Positions 11,901 through 22,200 of a DNA stretch of 64,000 nucleotides are shown piece by piece; within the stretch, counting starts at the first letter, position 1, and the number at the start of each line of letters is the position of its first letter. Below the pieces are notes generated by a model. It saw only the letters and a list, made by a program, of their open reading frames with translations. It searched no databases and had not been told where the DNA came from. Source of the stretch: Nemertoderma westbladi (Eukaryota > Xenacoelomorpha > Nemertodermatida > Nemertodermatidae); NCBI GenBank assembly GCA_032718475.1, contig JAUCBJ010000751.1, positions 1 to 64,000 of the forward strand, given 5' to 3'. A program made the translations under genes and the position numbers.

Positions 11901-12246
11901 TACAAGAATTAAATATAGAATCGATATTAGTAGGGTCGAATGTAGCAGACCTTTGAATGGTAAACTCATTGAAACGTCGTGTAAAATGAGCCTTATAACC
12001 AGCAATCGTTCTCTTTACGTGAGTTAGATTAGGTACTGAACTCTCACTAGACATTTCTACGGTAGGATTTACAACAGATGCAACAGGAGTTGGTGAGATA
12101 ACGTTTTCAATACGTGTAGATGTAAGAGGTGACTTACCAGACTGTGTGGATACATCAGATTCCGAAGCTGAATGAATTTCGTCGTCCATTTGAACACCTT
12201 TGTTGTCCATATTTGTATCCAAATTAAATAAAGGTGTCGTCTTCAA
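5992..12246 (-). CDS. BEL/Pao Gag-protease-RT-RNase H polyprotein (2084 aa)
   Basis: Residues 1-700 are a low-complexity Gag N-terminus with a coiled-coil patch (about 235-310). Residues about 720-905 are a Gag core of the DUF1759 type (LSLPRPEPTKFSGD). About 948-1017 hold tandem zinc knuckles (CPCCKQHGHKISQC, CFRCFANSHLIPDC). The aspartic protease has ALLDDGSTATF near 1102, where DDG replaces the more common DSG. RT has RIVNDAAA, a TCDIKEMYHQV motif and YVDD near 1545. The Pao-type linker is followed by RNase H (FSDASKVAYG near 1725, FWTDSTVVLGY near 1800, HVPGHLNPADD near 1840). The frame ends inside the integrase zinc region (VWHWH, then a stop at 5992). The ATG at 12246 follows the short leader and is the first in frame. 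This copy is intact through RNase H. Confidence 0.93.
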   Translation of the reverse strand: MKTTPLFNLDTNMDNKGVQMDDEIHSASESDVSTQSGKSPLTSTRIENVISPTPVASVVNPTVEMSSESSVPNLTHVKRTIAGYKAHFTRRFNEFTIQRSATFDPTNIDSIFNSCINVYKSLCSHYEKSTFDFERFGFSDVSRELAAQSVTVLSDLESKLNDIREYINSNEQTVTQTQTCRSNAIPIVVVSSDVPQYVSSHEQLQVGELKRNRTISTHSGSTAHSRASTSASVRVHRAKVKRKLLLLQLEQSGAAAQADQADTLILQKSERLLQKSERQQKEISRLAKERGLRDALALAALEEALELKSPEFGEAEADYVASALLQSPKRSPTYDVPIGVQTESNLNNNVTVNTRIQSESPVDPVAIATTGLPVNVSASDSYESAQNNLQSSQSHSYPVTVETTSVVSSQLPIFSLTSPIRPTSALINSRVSEIIPLGNFCTTGLFIPPTSPFNTASSLSQYSQRYPRSSSAGQCIYSSYTSGGQYVPSYLTTSQEQSSQEEPVAFTSLDVNSLTCPSIYVSTYPIGGQFPHPSHPIGQSVPSCPINVPGQSAQERRPKFASSARYNTHNISHVPSFTMGGQNLYDEGQYFPYSTTGLQYQYSETPGFLCNPVASVTASSISVGQSAVNAPNSNHVQFAMGGHNGPVYFDRNAPISALSSITSMNPNDRSCISIAGDPTIVKSGAYFGGSPLSNPHNGAPSDFALQDSGLSHTLDALGKLNTKLSLPRPEPTKFSGDSAKYISFVATFKAHIDLRDFSDVEKLQYLLQYTSGKPHELVEAYEGLSNGYTKAWETLHKRYGHPSVIIEATLRDLVSSVDLNGSFGIKREKLRDYADKVRSKVTILQHLSNSHEMNATSNLKQVASNLPTEHLARWRRVAHGIRARSQREPTLNELADFLDNEADIINDPVYSIVDRGSFEPRPKVTTLATEVHIPVTSGVGNNPKVLKSHPCPCCKQHGHKISQCKTFLNLTPQERLNCVRSYQLCFRCFANSHLIPDCKSVDVCFAPDCKGKHNTLLHGAYVFSKASDSNKSKQSVKDHASSESSGSHTDRPKSKGGNISAQSSTNSMSVHLSIAKVQPVWLSVVPVTICIANKSLTTYALLDDGSTATFVDKNVTDTLGIITETTSLNVSTVFQSNMSVSLGEISCSISPIKGQPEIKPNFVINMPQVFVVPDFKRDYSYDVTQLCPKTLQHLDHILPYVTCCPNLDIPSITILVGGNHPEALARDVHVFPKAGNPNPSAIRTPFGWCIIGPVSCKAVEPNSTVTQFNHITVNDPCTDRDISKQVTQWMKFQSFAESSPSDPKPSPLIDEFLSPSMDDLKALEMFSKSMRLVDGHYQVGMLWRDSPPLLINNYNMAKSRFAYLIRQLHRKPHIHALYQQKIDDYVLKGYARKLLPCEITPGPQTYYLAHHFVENPNKPGEIRIVNDAAALYRGMSLNSQLLEGPNLTSSLIGILLRFRQYPVAFTCDIKEMYHQVRVTPGDADSLRFLWQPDGSTTVETYQMLVHIFGACDSSFVASGSVKRTAIDNASHFSPEVIDAINRHMYVDDGLKSAASVSEAIHIASGMVDCLKLGGFHLTKFASNSRQFLDAFPDSEKAKSFINLDFDNLPITRALGVSWDTNSNNFIFSYVLKNTPLTKRGCVSLTSSLYDPINFILPLIIAGRLVIAKMWSMELDWDTPLPPDTARQWMKWRDQLPMLSELEIPRMYIPVHSGPINYQLHIFSDASKVAYGTVLYIRSVSENEINSSFVFSKGKLVRTASGHSVPRLELQAAVLAAQVSETVLESLDLPIAKCYFWTDSTVVLGYINNTVKQFRCFVHNRAKYILDRTTSSQWQHVPGHLNPADDITRGLTAVKLINSQKWWHGPPFLVQPEETWTTVSTICPETITNTLINNPDVLTSHILVSSDIDYNDDITMTDFWFDIVVEEQTPYHNPDTEIILNVHIDSNTAFNAIGSLIAKHSSWNKLQTLFAWILRLCKYSLNPNSVLNLKGKFVSVSERHHAGRCLIYFSQRQSYPNEIQMLLHSSPVACSSPLANLAPILTQDGLLRVGGRITSAPVSYDTKHPIILSKLHPLTNVIVWHWHIY

Positions 12247-12431
12247 AATTAAAGTCTAGCTACGGTAGTTAGAATCGCCTAAATAGACTGTAATACATAC
12301 CAACTTGGCTACAAAAGCTTAGTAACGTGGTATAGTAAAGAATTACTAAGAAATAAAATAATTAATATACAATTTAATTTATTTATTTATAATTGTAAAT
12401 TTCATAGAGTTTTATTTGAGTTTTCCCAAAC
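12247..12431 (-). other. 5' leader of the BEL element with possible primer site
   Basis: It lies between the 5' LTR (ending at 12432 on the minus strand) and the Gag start. Just inside the LTR the minus strand reads gtttgggaaaactcaaataa. The tgggaaaactc part is a candidate tRNA primer-binding site, but I cannot match it to a specific tRNA from memory. Confidence 0.5.
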
Positions 12432-13119
12432 TGTAAGAGCGGTTTCTATGCTCTTGTGTATAAAACAATAAGATGATCTATGTGATTGTAATATGTTCAA
12501 CTATAGTTGGATTTCACCCAGTTTACACGGTTACGTCCCATAAAGAAGAATAATTTGTTTATTTGATTGGGAATTAGGAGCGTATTTATTATAGAAAATA
12601 TATAAGATAATAATATACGATTATAAGCGGTAAGGGGTAATAAGATAACGGAAACATAAGAACATTAATACATAATAAGAGATCTAATAATATAAACGTA
12701 AAATATCGTAAGAGTCAAGAATACAAAGTAATAAAGAGTGTTAATAGGGGGAGTTTCCGTTTGGGAAACTGCGGAATGAGATGAACTATAGTGAATGAGT
12801 AATGTTGAGCACGGTAAGCTGTAGAAATACAGTAAAGTAATAATAGGGGTGACAGTGTGGTGGGCCTTAATTGGTTAATGGGTAATAAAGGATTGTAGCG
12901 CAGTGGAGATACCTACCTAATGTGGCTGAACAGGAGTGAAGGGAAGAATACAGCTGTTTATCTGTATAGGATAAACGGCTGTGAATGGGGGCAGACAATA
13001 ATGGTCGAATGAGTATGTTGGAGATGAGATAGATATTGGTTTGCAACAATAAGCTGGGAGAATGGGCGGTAATGTAATGATAATATAATTTTAATGTTTG
13101 AGAGCGATCCGCCACTACA
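12432..13119 (-). repeat. 5' LTR of the complete BEL element
   Basis: A 688-bp partner of the LTR at 3189-3876, followed on the plus strand by the target duplication cagat and then satellite. It should hold the element promoter, but I cannot assign a TATA box with confidence. Confidence 0.97.
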
Positions 13120-16100
13120 CAGATAACTGTTTATAAACTAACCTTACTGGCAGAGAACTGTTTATAAACTAACCTTACTGGCAGATAACTGTTTATAAAC
13201 TAACTTTACTGGCAGAGAACTGTTTAAAACTAACCTTACTGACAGAGAACTGTTTATAAACTAACCTTACTGGCAGATAACTGTTTATGAACTAACCTTA
13301 CTGGCAGAGAACTGTTTATAAACTAACCTTACTGGCACATAACTGTTTATAAACTAACCTTACTGGCACATAACTGTTTATAAACTAACCTTATTGGCAG
13401 AGAACTGTTTATAAACTAACCTTACTGGCATATAACTGTTTATAAACTAACCCTACTGGCAGAGACCTGTTTATAAACTAACCTTACTGACAGAGAACTG
13501 TTTATAAACTAACCTTACTGGCATATAACTGTTTATAAACTAACCCTACTTGCAGATAACTGTTTATAAACTAACCTTACTGACAGAGAACTGTTTATAA
13601 ACTAACCTTACTGGCAGATAACTGTTTATAAACTAACCTTACTGACAGAGAACTGTTTATAAACTAACCTTACTGGCAGAAAACTGTTTATAAACTAACC
13701 TTATTGGCAGATAACTGTTTATAAACTAACCTTACTGGCAGAGAACTGTTTATAAACTAACCTTACTGACAGATAACTGTTTATAAACTAACCTTACTGG
13801 AAAAGAGAACTGTTTATAAACTAACCTTACTGGCAGAAAACTGTTTATAAACTAACCTTACTGGTAGAGAACTGTTTATAAACTAACTTACTGACAGAGA
13901 ACTGTTTATAAACTAACCTTACTGGCAGAGAACTGTTTATAAACTAACCTTACTGGCAGAGACCTGAGTATAAACTAACCTTACTGGCAGAGAACTGTTT
14001 ATAAACTAACCTTACTGGCAGAGAACTGTTTATAAACTAACCTTACTGGCAGAGAACTGTTTACAAACTAACCTTACTGACAGATAACTGTTTATAAACT
14101 AACCTTACTGGCAGAGAATTGTTTATAAACTAACCTTACTGGCAGAGAACTGTGTATAAACTAACCTTACTGGCATAGAACTGTTTATAAACTAACCCTA
14201 CTGGCAGAGAACTGTTTATAAACTAACTTTACTGGCAGAGAACTGTTTATAAACTAACCTTACTGACAGATAACTGTTTATAAACTAACCTTACTGGCAG
14301 AGAACTGTTTATAAACTAACCTTACTGACAGAGAACTGTTTATAAACTAACCTTACTGGGAGAGAACTGTTTATAAACTAACCTTACTGGCAGAGAACTG
14401 TTTATAAACTAACCTTACTGACAGATAACTGTTTATAAACTAACCTTACTGACAGAGAACTGTTTATAAACTAACCTTACTGGGAGAGAACTGTTTATAA
14501 ACTAACCTTACTGGCAGAGAACTGTTTATAAACTAACCTTACTGGCTGAGAACTGTTTATAAACTAACCTTACTGGCAGAGAACTGTTTATAAACTAACC
14601 TTACTGGCAGAGACCTGAGTATAAACTAACCTTACTGGCAGAGAACTGTTTATAAACTAACCTTACTGGCAGAGAACTGTTTATAAACTAACCTTACTGG
14701 CAGAGAACTGTTTACAAACTAACCTTACTGACAGATAACTGTTTATAAACTAACCTTACTGGCAGAGAACTGTTTATAAACTAACCTTACTGGCAGAGAA
14801 CTGTGTATAAACTAACCTTACTGGCATAGAACTGTTTATAAACTAACCTTACTGGCAGAGAACTGTTTACAAACTAACCTTACTGACAGATAACTGTTTA
14901 TAAACTAACCTTACTGGCAGAGAACTGTTTATAAACTAACCTTACTGGCAGAGAACTGTGTATAAACTAACCTTACTGGCAGAGAACTGTTTATAAACTA
15001 ACCTTACTGGCAGAGAACTGTTTATAAACTAACTTTACTGGCAGAGAACTGTTTATAAACTAACCTTACTGACAGATAACTGTTTATAAACTAACCTTAC
15101 TGGCAGAGAACTGTTTATAAACTAACCTTACTGACAGAGAACTGTTTATAAACTAACCTTACTGGGAGAGAACTGTTTATAAACTAACCTTACTGGCAGA
15201 GAACTGTTTATAAACTAACCTTACTGACAGATAACTGTTTATAAACTAACCTTACTGACAGAGAACTGTTTATAAACTAAACTTACTGGGAGAGAACTGT
15301 TTATAAACTAACCTTACTGGCAGAGAACTGTTTATAAACTAACCTTACTGGCTGAGAACTGTTTATAAACTAACCTTACTGACAGATAACTGTTTATAAA
15401 CTAACCTTACTGGCAGAGAACTGTTTATAAACTAACCTTACAGACAGAGAACTGTTTATAAACTAACCTTACTGACAGAGAACTGTTTATAAACTAACCT
15501 TACTGACTGAGAACTGTTTATAAACGAACCTTACTGGCAGATAACTGTTTATAAACTAACCTTACTGGCAGAGAACTGTTTATAAACTAACCTTACTGGC
15601 AGAGAACTGTTTATAAACTAACTTTACTGGCAGAGAACTGTTTAAAACTAACCTTACTGACAGAGAACTGTTTATAAACTAACCTTACTGACAGAGAACT
15701 GTTTATAAACTAACCTTACTGACTGAGAACTGTTTATAAACGAACCTTACTGGCAGATAACTGTTTATAAACTAACCTTACTGGCAGAGAACTGTTTATA
15801 AACTAACCTTACTGGCAGAGAACTGTTTATAAACTAACTTTACTGGCAGAGAACTGTTTAAAACTAACCTTACTGACAGAGAACTGTTTATAAACTAACC
15901 TTACTGGAAGATAACTGTTTATGAACTAACCTTACTGGCAGAGAACTGTTTATAAACTAACCTTACTGGCACATAACTGTTTATAAACTAACCTTACTGG
16001 CACATAACTGTTTATAAACTAACCTTATTGGCAGAGAACTGTTTATAAACTAACCTTACTGGCATATAACTGTTTATAAACTAACCCTACTGGCAGAGAC

Positions 16101-16774
16101 CTGTTTATAAACTAACCTTACTGACAGAGAACTGTTTATAAACTAACCTTACTGACAGAGAACTGTTTATAAACTAACCTTACTGGCATATAACTGTTTA
16201 TAAACTAACCCTACTTGCAGATAACTGTTTATAAACTAACCTTACTGACAGAGAACTGTTTATAAACTAACCTTACTGGCAGATAACTGTTTATAAACTA
16301 ACCTTACTGACAGAGAACTGTTTATAAACTAACCTTACTGGCAGAAAACTGTTTATAAACTAACCTTATTGGCAGATAACTGTTTATAAACTAACCTTAC
16401 TGGCAGAGAACTGTTTATAAACTAACCTTACTGACAGATAACTGTTTATAAACTAACCTTACTGGAAAAGAGAACTGTTTATAAACTAACCTTACTGGCA
16501 GAAAACTGTTTATAAACTAACCTTACTGGCAGAGAACTGTTTATAAACTAACTTACTGACAGAGAACTGTTTATAAACTAACCTTACTGGCAGAGAACTG
16601 TTTATAAACTAACCTTACTGGCAGAGACCTGAGTATAAACTAACCTTACTGACAGAGAACTGTTTATAAACTAACCTTACTGGGAGAGAACTGTTTATAA
16701 ACTAACCTTACTGGCAGAGAACTGTTTATAAACTAACCTTACTGACAGATAACTGTTTATAAACTAACCTTACT
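13120..16774. repeat. 31-bp satellite array, block 2
   Basis: It continues the block-1 array after the BEL insertion, beginning with the duplicated cagat. The stretch 14848-16774 is repeated nearly unchanged at 19215-21141 (constant offset 4367). Rare variants such as gaagata (15904) recur at the matching place (20271). Confidence 0.97.
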
Positions 16775-18338
16775 GATGGACATGTAAGGCTATTTACATC
16801 AAGAGATGTAAATGCCACAGGCTCCTCTTGACTAGATTGTTCCCGGCTGGTAGTAAGATAGGATGGGACATATTGTCCTCCAGAAGTATAGGATGAATAA
16901 ATGCATTGTCCGGCCGAGGAACTTCTAGGATATCTCTGAGAATACTGACTTAAGGAAGATGCAGTATTAAAAGGCGATGTTGGGGGTATAAAGAGACCAG
17001 TTGTACAAAAATTACCTAGTGGGATAATTTCAGAAACTCTACTATTAATTAGCGCACTAGTGGGTCTTATAGGAGACGTAAGAGAAAAAATTGGAAGTTG
17101 AGATGACACTACTGACGTTGTTTCTACAGTGACAGGGTAGGAATGAGATTGACTAGACTGCAGATTATTTTGTGCTGATTCATAGGAATCTGAGGCACTC
17201 ACATTAACAGGTAGGCCCGTGGTTGCTATGGCAACAGGGTCGACTGGAGGGCGACTGGAGACTCTGATTGGATCCTTGTATTAACAGTCACATTATTGTT
17301 AAGATTACTTTCAGTTTGTACACCAATTGGTACGTCATACGTGGGAGATCTTTTTGGTGATTGTAATAGCGCAGAAGCTACATAATCTGCTTCTGCTTCT
17401 CCAAATTCAGGTGATTTCAACTCTAAAGCTTCTTCAAGTGCTGCAAGTGCAAGAGCATCGCGTAGGCCACGTTCCTTTGCCAAGCGAGAAATTTCTTTCT
17501 GTTGCCGCTCTGATTTTTGTAATAGCCGCTCTGATTTTTGTAATATCAATGTGTCAGCCTGATCTGCCTGAGCAGCTGCTCCTGACTGCTCGAGCTGTAG
17601 CAGGAGTAATTTTCGCTTGACTTTGGCACGATGAACTCGAACTGATGCGCTCGTCGAGGCTCGAGAATGTGCTGTAGAACCAGAGTGAGTTGAAATTGTT
17701 CGATTACGTTTGAGCTCGCCAACTTGCAATTGTTCATGAGATGATACATACTGTGGAACATCTGAAGACACAACTACAATAGGTATGGCGTTACTCCGAC
17801 ATGTCTGGGTCTGAGTCACGGTCTGCTCATTGCTATTAATATATTCGCGAATGTCATTGAGTTTAGATTCAAGGTCTGACAGTACAGTTACTGATTGTGC
17901 AGCTAGCTCACGTGACACATCAGAAAAACCAAATCTTTCGAAATCGAAAGTTGATTTTTCATAGTGACTACACAAAGATTTGTATACATTAATACAAGAA
18001 TTAAATATAGAATCGATATTAGTAGGGTCGAATGTAGCAGACCTTTGAATGGTAAACTCATTGAAACGTCGTGTAAAATGATCCTTATAACCAGCAATCG
18101 TTCTCTTTACGTGAGTTAGATTAGGTACTGAACTCTCACTAGACATTTCTACGGTAGGATTTACAACAGATGCAACAGGAGTTGGTGAGATAACGTTTTC
18201 AATACGTGTAGATGTAAGAGGTGACTTACCAGACTGTGTGGATACATCAGATTCCGAAGCTGAATGAATTTCGTCGTCCATTTGAACACCTTTGTTGTCC
18301 ATATTTGTATCCAAATTAAATAAAGGTGTCGTCTTCAA
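16775..18338 (-). pseudogene. Broken BEL gag fragment
   Basis: It starts at the same ATG (18338) as the complete element and is near-identical to it, with single substitutions (for example A to D at codon 86). An 11-bp tandem duplication (gactggag motif doubled, near 17240-17260) shifts the frame, so the long frame stops at 17226 and the original frame resumes from 17202. The gene then ends at the satellite junction at 16775. No Gag core, protease or RT remains. Confidence 0.9.
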
Positions 18339-18523
18339 AATTAAAGTCTAGCTACGGTAGTTAGAATCGCCTAAATAGACTGTAATACATACCAACTTGG
18401 CTACAAAAGCTTAGTAACGTGGTATAGTAAAGAATTACTAAGAAATAAAATAATTAATATACAATTTAATTTATTTATTTATAATTGTAAATTTCATAGA
18501 GTTTTATTTGAGTTTTCCCAAAC

Positions 18524-19210
18524 TGTAAGAGCGGTTTCTATGCTCTTGTGTATAAAACAATAAGATGATCTATGTGATTGTAATATGTTCAACTATAGTT
18601 GGATTTCACCCAGTTTACACGGTTACGTCCCATAAAGAAGAATAATTTGTTTATTTGATTGGGAATTAGGAGCGTATTTATTATAGAAAATATATAAGAT
18701 AATAATATACGATTATAAGCGGTAAGGGGTAATAAGATAACGGAAACATAAGAACATTAATACATAATAAGAGATCTAATAATATAAACGTAAAATATCG
18801 TAAGAGTCAAGAATACAAAGTAATAAAGAGTGTTAATAGGGGGAGTTTCCGTTTGGGAAACTGCGGAATGAGATGAACTATAGTGAATGAGTAATGTTGA
18901 GCACGGTAAGCTGTAGAAATACAGTAAAGTAATAATAGGGGTGACAGTGTGGTGGGCCTTGATTGGTTAATGGGTATAAAGGATTGTAGCGCAGTGGAGA
19001 TACCTACCTAATGTGGCTGAACAGGAGTGAAGGGAAGAATACAGCTGTTTATCTGTATAGGATAAACGGCTGTGAATGGGGGCAGACAATAATGGTCGAA
19101 TGAGTATGTTGGAGATGAGATAGATATTGGTTTGCAACAATAAGCTGGGAGAATGGGCGGTAATGTAATGATAATATAATTTTAATGTTTGAGAGCGATC
19201 CGCCACTACA
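18524..19210 (-). repeat. LTR of the truncated BEL copy
   Basis: A 687-bp copy of the family LTR, one base shorter than the others (gggtataaagg where they read gggtaataaagg, near 18976). On the plus strand it ends ccactaca and is followed by gagacttactgg, a slightly irregular re-entry into the satellite. Confidence 0.95.
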
Positions 19211-22200
19211 GAGACTTACTGGCAGAGAACTGTTTACAAACTAACCTTACTGACAGATAACTGTTTATAAACTAACCTTACTGGCAGAGAACTGTTTATA
19301 AACTAACCTTACTGGCAGAGAACTGTGTATAAACTAACCTTACTGGCAGAGAACTGTTTATAAACTAACCTTACTGGCAGAGAACTGTTTATAAACTAAC
19401 TTTACTGGCAGAGAACTGTTTATAAACTAACCTTACTGACAGATAACTGTTTATAAACTAACCTTACTGGCAGAGAACTGTTTATAAACTAACCTTACTG
19501 ACAGAGAACTGTTTATAAACTAACCTTACTGGGAGAGAACTGTTTATAAACTAACCTTACTGGCAGAGAACTGTTTATAAACTAACCTTACTGACAGATA
19601 ACTGTTTATAAACTAACCTTACTGACAGAGAACTGTTTATAAACTAAACTTACTGGGAGAGACCTGTTTATAAACTAACCTTACTGGCAGAGAACTGTTT
19701 ATAAACTAACCTTACTGGCTGAGAACTGTTTATAAACTAACCTTACTGACAGATAACTGTTTATAAACTAACCTTACTGGCAGAGAACTGTTTATAAACT
19801 AACCTTACAGACAGAGAACTGTTTATAAACTAACCTTACTGACAGAGAACTGTTTATAAACTAACCTTACTGACTGAGAACTGTTTATAAACGAACCTTA
19901 CTGGCAGATAACTGTTTATAAACTAACCTTACTGGCAGAGAACTGTTTATAAACTAACCTTACTGGCAGAGAACAGTTTATAAACTAACTTTACTGGCAG
20001 AGAACTGTTTAAAACTAACCTTACTGACAGAGAACTGTTTATAAACTAACCTTACTGACAGAGAACTGTTTATAAACTAACCTTACTGACTGAGAACTGT
20101 TTATAAACGAACCTTACTGGCAGATAACTGTTTATAAACTAACCTTACTGGCAGAGAACTGTTTATAAACTAACCTTACTGGCAGAGAACTGTTTATAAA
20201 CTAACTTTACTGGCAGAGAACTGTTTAAAACTAACCTTACTGACAGAGAACTGTTTATAAAATAACCTTACTGGAAGATAACTGTTTATGAACTAACCTT
20301 ACTGGCAGAGAACTGTTTATAAACTAACCTTACTGGCACATAACTGTTTATAAACTAACCTTACTGGCACATAACTGTTTATAAACTAACCTTATTGGCA
20401 GAGAACTGTTTATAAACTAACCTTACTGGCATATAACTGTTTATAAACTAACCCTACTGGCAGAGACCTGTTTATAAACTAACCTTACTGACAGAGAACT
20501 GTTTATAAACTAACCTTACTGACAGAGAACTGTTTATAAACTAACCTTACTGGCATATAACTGTTTATAAACTAACCCTACTTGCAGATAACTGTTTATA
20601 AACTAACCTTACTGACAGAGAACTGTTTATAAACTAACCTTACTGGCAGATAACTGTTTATAAACTAACCTTACTGACAGAGAACTGTTTATAAACTAAC
20701 CTTACTGGCAGAAAACTGTTTATAAACTAACCTTATTGGCAGATAACTGTTTATAAACTAACCTTACTGGCAGAGAACTGTTTATAAACTAACCTTACTG
20801 ACAGATAACTGTTTATAAACTAACCTTACTGGAAAAGAGAACTGTTTATAAACTAACCTTACTGGCAGAAAACTGTTTATAAACTAACCTTACTGGCAGA
20901 GAACTGTTTATAAACTAACTTACTGACAGAGAACTGTTTATAAACTAACCTTACTGGCAGAGAACTGTTTATAAACTAACCTTACTGGCAGAGACCTGAG
21001 TATAAACTAACCTTACTGACAGAGAACTGTTTATAAACTAACCTTACTGGGAGAGAACTGTTTATAAACTAACCTTACTGGCAGAGAACTGTTTATAAAC
21101 TAACCTTACTGACAGATAACTGTTTATAAACTAACCTTACTGACAGAGAACTGTTTATAAACTAACCTTACTGGGAGAGAACTGTTTATAAACTAACCTT
21201 ACTGGCAGAGAACTGTTTATAAACTAACCTTACTGGCAGAAAACTGTTTATAAACTAACCTTACTGGCAGAGAACTGTTTATAAACTAACTTACTGACAG
21301 AGAACTGTTTATAAACTAACCTTACTGGCAGAGAACTGTTTATAAACTAACCTTACTGGCAGAGACCTGAGTATAAACTAACCTTACTGGCAGAGAACTG
21401 TTTATAAACTAACCTTACTGGCAGAGAACTGTTTATAAACTAACCTTACTGGCAGAGAACTGTTTACAAACTAAGCTTACTGACAGATAACTGTTTATAA
21501 ACTAACCTTACTGGCAGAGAACTGTTTATAAACTAACCTTACTGGCAGAGAACTGTGTATAAACTAACCTTACTGGCAGAGAACTGTTTATAAACTAACC
21601 TTACTGGCAGAGAACTGTTTATAAACTAACTTTACTGGCAGAGAACTGTTTATAAACTAACCTTACTGACAGATAACTGTTTATAAACTAACCTTACTGG
21701 CAGAGAACTGTTTATAAACTAACCTTACTGGCAGAGAACTGTTTACAAACTAACCTTACTGACAGAGAACTGTTTACAAACTAACCTTACTGACAGAGAA
21801 CTGTTTATAAACTAACCTTACTGACAGAGAACTGTTTATAAACTAACCTTACTGGGAGAGAACTGTTTATAAACTAACCTTACTGGCAGAGAACTGTTTA
21901 TAAACTAACCTTACTGACAGATAACTGTTTATAAACTAACCTTACTGACAGAGAACTGTTTATAAACTAACCTTACTGGGAGAGAACTGTTTATAAACTA
22001 ACCTTACTGGCAGAGAACTGTTTATAAACTAACCTTACTGGCTGAGAACTGTTTATAAACTAACCTTACTGACAGATAACTGTTTATAAACTAACCTTAC
22101 TGGCAGAGAACTGTTTATAAACTAACCTTACAGACAGAGAACTGTTTATAAACTAACCTTACTGACAGAGAACTGTTTATAAACTAACCTTACTGACTGA

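Larger units (their letters stand above)
3189..13119 (-). mobile_element. Complete BEL/Pao LTR retrotransposon, minus strand
   Basis: The element is 9931 bp. It is bounded by two 688-bp direct LTRs (3189-3876 and 12432-13119) that differ at only one base by eye (3629 region, g/a). The 5-bp target duplication cagat lies at 3184-3188 and 13120-13124, and both flanks are satellite, so it inserted into the array. Read on the minus strand the order is 5' LTR, short leader, a 2084-codon Gag-Pol frame, an integrase frame, about 1 kb of 3' noncoding sequence with small repeats, polypurine tract, 3' LTR. The domain order Gag, protease, RT, RNase H, integrase with YVDD is that of BEL/Pao. One frameshift in the integrase zinc region breaks the polyprotein, so this copy is young but probably not autonomous, unless the shift is a sequence error. 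Confidence 0.96.
16775..19210 (-). mobile_element. Truncated BEL copy: 5' LTR plus part of gag
   Basis: This is a second copy of the family at 3189-13119, nearly identical to 10694-13119. It keeps the 5' LTR, leader and about the first 520 gag codons, then stops abruptly at satellite at 16775. The junction shares only the bases ga with the array. The 3' two thirds of the element and its other LTR are missing. No target duplication can be seen. Confidence 0.94.

Noticed and set aside
3189-13119. Endogenous retrovirus of an animal virus
   Set aside because: The domain features (DUF1759 Gag, Pao-type RT and RNase H, long-spaced integrase) are those of BEL/Pao retrotransposons, and no envelope gene is present.
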